Positions 61,273 through 64,000 of a DNA stretch of 64,000 nt are shown here, piece by piece. The notes beneath the pieces were generated by a model. It searched no databases, was not told the DNA's origin, and saw only the letters and a list, made by a program, of their open reading frames with translations. The DNA lies in contig NZ_CP031466.1 in assembly GCF_003368325.1 (NCBI RefSeq), positions 1,116,001-1,180,000 of the forward strand, written 5' to 3'. A program made the position numbers and the translations under genes. Every line of letters begins with the position of its first letter. The stretch's first letter is position 1. Origin of the DNA: Paraburkholderia caffeinilytica (GTDB lineage Bacteria; Pseudomonadota; Gammaproteobacteria; Burkholderiales; Burkholderiaceae).

Positions 61273-62637
61273 GTGGCAACGGAACCGAACACCGCAAGAC
61301 GCACCAACGTCCGATGGTTCACCCTTGCGATGATTTTCATCGTCACGGTGTTCAATTACGTGGACCGGGCAACGCTATCGATCGCGGCGCCCAGCATGCG
61401 CCACGAGTTGGGCTTCGATGCGTTCACCATGGGCATTGCGTTTTCCGCGTTCGGGTGGGCGTACACGGGCATGCAGATTCCTGGCGGCCTGATCCTGGAC
61501 CGATTCGGTGCGCGGGTCGTGCTTGGTCTGAGCCTGATCGTCTGGTCGGCGCTGACTTTTGTGCAGGGCTACGTGCATCTGTTCGCGTCCGCGTTCGTTG
61601 CGCTGTTCGCATTGCGTTTCCTGATGGGCGTGGCCGAGTCGCCGGCCTTTCCGTGTAACAGCCGTCTCACGGTGATGTGGTTTCCAAGCGCGGAGCGCGG
61701 CCTCGCCACGTCTATCTTCCAGTTGGCGCAGTATTTCGCACTGGCTGTCTTTACTCCGGTCATGACCTATACGGTCAGCAAGTGGGGCTGGCACTACGTG
61801 TTCTTCACGACGGGAGCGGTCGGCGTGCTGATCGGACTGTGGTGGTTGAAATCTGTGCGGGAGCCGCAGCGCGACCACCGCGTCAACGCGGCCGAGTTGG
61901 AATACATCGCAACGGGTGGCGGGCTTCCAGCCATGGGCGACACTCCGCGACCGTTCAAATGGCGCGAGATCAGGTCGATTGCGGCCAACCGCATGATGAT
62001 CGGGGTTTACATCGGTCAGTTCTGTCTCACGTCGATTACATGGTTCTTCCTGACATGGTTTCCCACGTACCTCATCGAAGCCAAAGGTATGTCGATTCTC
62101 AAGGTCGGCGTCGCAGCAGCGATACCCGCGGTGGCTGGGTGCCTCGGAGGCCTCATCGGTGGACTGTGGTCCGACTGGATGCTCAAGCGTGGATTCAGTC
62201 TTACGGCAGCGCGAAAGACGCCGATCATCACCGGCCTCGTGTTGTCCAGCACGATCGTCGCGGCGAATTACATCCACTCGACCACGGCTGTGATCCTCGT
62301 GATGTCGCTTGCTTTCTTCGCGAAGGGCGTTGGCAATCTCGGATGGTGCATCGTCGGCGACGTCTCGCCGAAACACGCGATGGGCATCAGCGGCGGCATC
62401 TTCAATCTCTGCGGCAACCTCGCGAGCATCGTTACGCCACTGGCCATCGGCTGGATGATCAGGAGCACGGGTTCGTTCGAGGTCGCACTCACCTATGTCG
62501 CGGCGCTCTCGCTGCTCGGCGCTTTCTCGTATCTGTTCATTGTCGGCAAGCTCAAACGCCTGGAGGAGGGGGAGTCCGACGGGACTTCGCCCAAGAGTGC
62601 GCCTGTTACCGGCTTGAACCCACGCCACGGCAACTGA
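61273..62637 (+). CDS. MFS transporter for a sugar acid (ACS family, GudP-like)
   Basis: A 454-residue transporter with about 12 helices. TLAMIFIVTVFNYVDRATLS and GFDAFTMGIAFSAFGWAYTG match the anion:cation symporter group (glucarate/galactarate, hexuronate). GGLILDRFGARVVLGLSLIV is motif A. The start is a GTG at 61273 with AGGAG about eight bases upstream; the frame goes back to 61165 through operator 2 and cannot be coding there. It is the first gene of the operon with the dehydratase. Confidence 0.9.
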   Translation: MATEPNTARRTNVRWFTLAMIFIVTVFNYVDRATLSIAAPSMRHELGFDAFTMGIAFSAFGWAYTGMQIPGGLILDRFGARVVLGLSLIVWSALTFVQGYVHLFASAFVALFALRFLMGVAESPAFPCNSRLTVMWFPSAERGLATSIFQLAQYFALAVFTPVMTYTVSKWGWHYVFFTTGAVGVLIGLWWLKSVREPQRDHRVNAAELEYIATGGGLPAMGDTPRPFKWREIRSIAANRMMIGVYIGQFCLTSITWFFLTWFPTYLIEAKGMSILKVGVAAAIPAVAGCLGGLIGGLWSDWMLKRGFSLTAARKTPIITGLVLSSTIVAANYIHSTTAVILVMSLAFFAKGVGNLGWCIVGDVSPKHAMGISGGIFNLCGNLASIVTPLAIGWMIRSTGSFEVALTYVAALSLLGAFSYLFIVGKLKRLEEGESDGTSPKSAPVTGLNPRHGN

Positions 62638-62676
62638 CGCCGTGAATCAAGCTCTCTCCCGCAAAGGATAACGTTC

Positions 62677-63837
62677 ATGATCGCTACCAGCTCCCTCGCT
62701 TCTGGCGCTTCAAGTGACCAGATCAAATGGATTCGTATTGCATCGACCATTCTCCCGTTGGCCAACCCCATCAGCGATGCCAAGGTCTTGACGGGTCGCC
62801 AGAAGCCGATGACGGAAATTGTCATCCTGTTCGTCGAGATCGAAACGGCCGATGGTCATCGCGGTCTCGGTTTCAGTTATTCGAAGCGCGCCGGTGGGCC
62901 GGGTCAGTTTGCCCACGCAAAAGAGATTGCGCCCGTATTGCTCGGTGAAGACCCGAGCGACATCGCCCGGCTGTGGGACAAGCTTGCGTGGGCGGGCGCC
63001 TCGGTTGGACGCAGCGGTATGGCCGCACAGGCGATCGGTGCATTCGATGTTGCGCTATGGGATCTGAAAGCAAAGCGGGCAAACCTGTCGCTCGCGAAAC
63101 TGCTCGGCGCACACCGCGATTCTGTGCGTTGCTACAACACGTCGGGTGGCTTTCTCCACACGCCGCTCGACGAGTTGTTGACGAATACGGATGCGTCGCG
63201 CGAGAAGGGCATTGGCGGCATCAAGCTGAAGGTGGGCCAGCCCGACTGTGCGCTGGACATTCATCGCGTGCAAACTGTCCGCAAGCATCTGGGCGACACC
63301 TTCCCGCTGATGGTCGATGCGAATCAGCAATGGGACCGGCCCACAGCGCAGCGCATGTGCCGCACATTCGAGCAATACAACCTGGTATGGATCGAAGAGC
63401 CGCTCGATTGCTACGACGCCGAGGGCCACGCGGCGCTCGCCGCGCAGTTCGACACGCCGATTGCCACGGGCGAGATGCTGACCAGCGTTTCAGAGCATTG
63501 GGAGTTCATCCGACAGCGCTCGGCTGATTATCTGATGCCGGACGCGCCTCGCGTCGGCGGTATCACCCCGTTCCTGAAGGTAGCGACTCTAGCCGACCAC
63601 GCGGGACTGATGCTGGCGCCTCACTTTGCGATGGAACTCCACGTGCATCTTGCAGCCTGCTATTCGCGCGAGCCGTGGGTCGAACACTTCGAGTGGCTCG
63701 AGCCGTTGTTCAATGAGCGACTCGAGACCCGCAATGGCCGGATGATTGTGCCGACGCGCCCGGGGCTCGGCTTGACGCTCAGCGATCGCGTTGCCGGCTG
63801 GACCGCACAGGAAGCGGAAGTCGGGACCCGCGCGTAA
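62677..63837 (+). CDS. L-talarate/galactarate dehydratase-like enolase superfamily enzyme
   Basis: A 386-residue mandelate racemase-group enolase. Metal ligands are Asp214 (MVDANQQWDR), Glu240 (WIEEPLDCYD) and Glu266 (TGEMLTS). The base pair is Lys185 of IKLKVG and His316 of APHFAMELHVHLAA. Every site is exactly 12 residues below the published positions of Salmonella talarate/galactarate dehydratase (Lys197, Asp226, Glu252, Glu278, His328), with no gaps in between, so the match is strong. It would dehydrate an aldaric acid to a 5-keto-4-deoxy product. The exact stereoisomer is not shown. Downstream of the MFS gene by 39 bases. Confidence 0.85.
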   Translation: MIATSSLASGASSDQIKWIRIASTILPLANPISDAKVLTGRQKPMTEIVILFVEIETADGHRGLGFSYSKRAGGPGQFAHAKEIAPVLLGEDPSDIARLWDKLAWAGASVGRSGMAAQAIGAFDVALWDLKAKRANLSLAKLLGAHRDSVRCYNTSGGFLHTPLDELLTNTDASREKGIGGIKLKVGQPDCALDIHRVQTVRKHLGDTFPLMVDANQQWDRPTAQRMCRTFEQYNLVWIEEPLDCYDAEGHAALAAQFDTPIATGEMLTSVSEHWEFIRQRSADYLMPDAPRVGGITPFLKVATLADHAGLMLAPHFAMELHVHLAACYSREPWVEHFEWLEPLFNERLETRNGRMIVPTRPGLGLTLSDRVAGWTAQEAEVGTRA

Positions 63838-64000
63838 GTTGTTCACGCCAATGTCCCCGCCCAACGTCGGGGACTTGTCTCATGTGTGAATGTACTAGCG
63901 GGAGCACGGTAAGCAGGCGCGTCACTGCGTTCAGCTTGGGAGGCGACCATGAACAGGCGTCAAAGATGATGGAGTATTGGAGGAAGCCTGCTGCCGGCTT
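63838..64000. other. Downstream region with hairpin at window edge
   Basis: GTCCCCG (63853-63859) and CGGGGAC (63868-63874) form a 7-bp stem 15 bases after the dehydratase stop, followed by TTGTCT, a weak terminator-like arrangement. A GGAGG at about 63940 precedes ATG at 63949, which opens only a 6-residue frame before a stop; ATGATGG at 63965 could start the next gene, cut by the window end. Confidence 0.4.

Overview
The window looks like a chromosomal segment of a Burkholderiaceae bacterium, most likely Paraburkholderia/Burkholderia sensu lato. GC content is high throughout. The gene families fit that group: a DUF3138 porin, a beta-proteobacterial liu operon beside a TetR-type regulator, many LysR regulators and MFS carriers, and palindromic intergenic repeats. 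No rRNA, tRNA, phage, insertion sequence or CRISPR array was recognised. All calls come from reading the sequence and knowledge of families; no database search was run.

Layout. (1) 1-2044: the N-terminus of an amidohydrolase, a decayed EAL-domain remnant and a chemoreceptor. (2) 2066-18636: a polyamine island. On the minus strand it reads puuD, puuA, a putrescine-type aminotransferase, potF, potG, potH, potI, a DUF3138 outer-membrane protein and two tandem PuuB-like oxidases. Divergently it reads a PuuR-like regulator, puuC and agmatinase. Together these could take agmatine or putrescine from outside the cell to GABA by the gamma-glutamylated route, with a transaminase branch. (3) 18734-24260: two MFS carriers with MarR and LysR regulators, a small hypothetical and a DUF899 protein. 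(4) 24348-29650: a membrane GGDEF-EAL protein, an HU-type protein, DAHP synthase and a DUF72 protein. (5) 29711-30580: a gene-free element of about 870 bp built as long inverted repeats.

(6) 30588-37484: the leucine/isovalerate liu cluster (TetR regulator, liuA, liuB, liuC, liuD), with a pair of covarying hairpins between liuA and liuB. (7) 37507-45585: a PhnD-like binding protein, a DUF1488 protein, a flavin-binding oxidase-family protein, a glutathione S-transferase, and a LysR/TauD/ABC cluster for a sulfonate-like substrate. (8) 45839-49397: a Tat-exported Fe superoxide dismutase, then an ECF sigma factor with two paralogous membrane anti-sigma factors. (9) 49486-53277: LysR, M20 peptidase and an MHS-type transporter. 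(10) 53278-57849: gene-poor DNA with a cobalt-type nitrile hydratase operon. (11) 57850-59529: an ABC-F protein. (12) 59919-63837: a LacI regulator, a sugar-acid MFS transporter and a talarate/galactarate dehydratase-like enolase, with two perfect 16-18 bp palindromes at the promoter.

Recurring themes are clean regulatory palindromes next to one-component regulators, strong hairpins inside operons, and short tandem repeats of 9, 11, 12 and 15 bp, three of them inside coding regions without breaking the frame.
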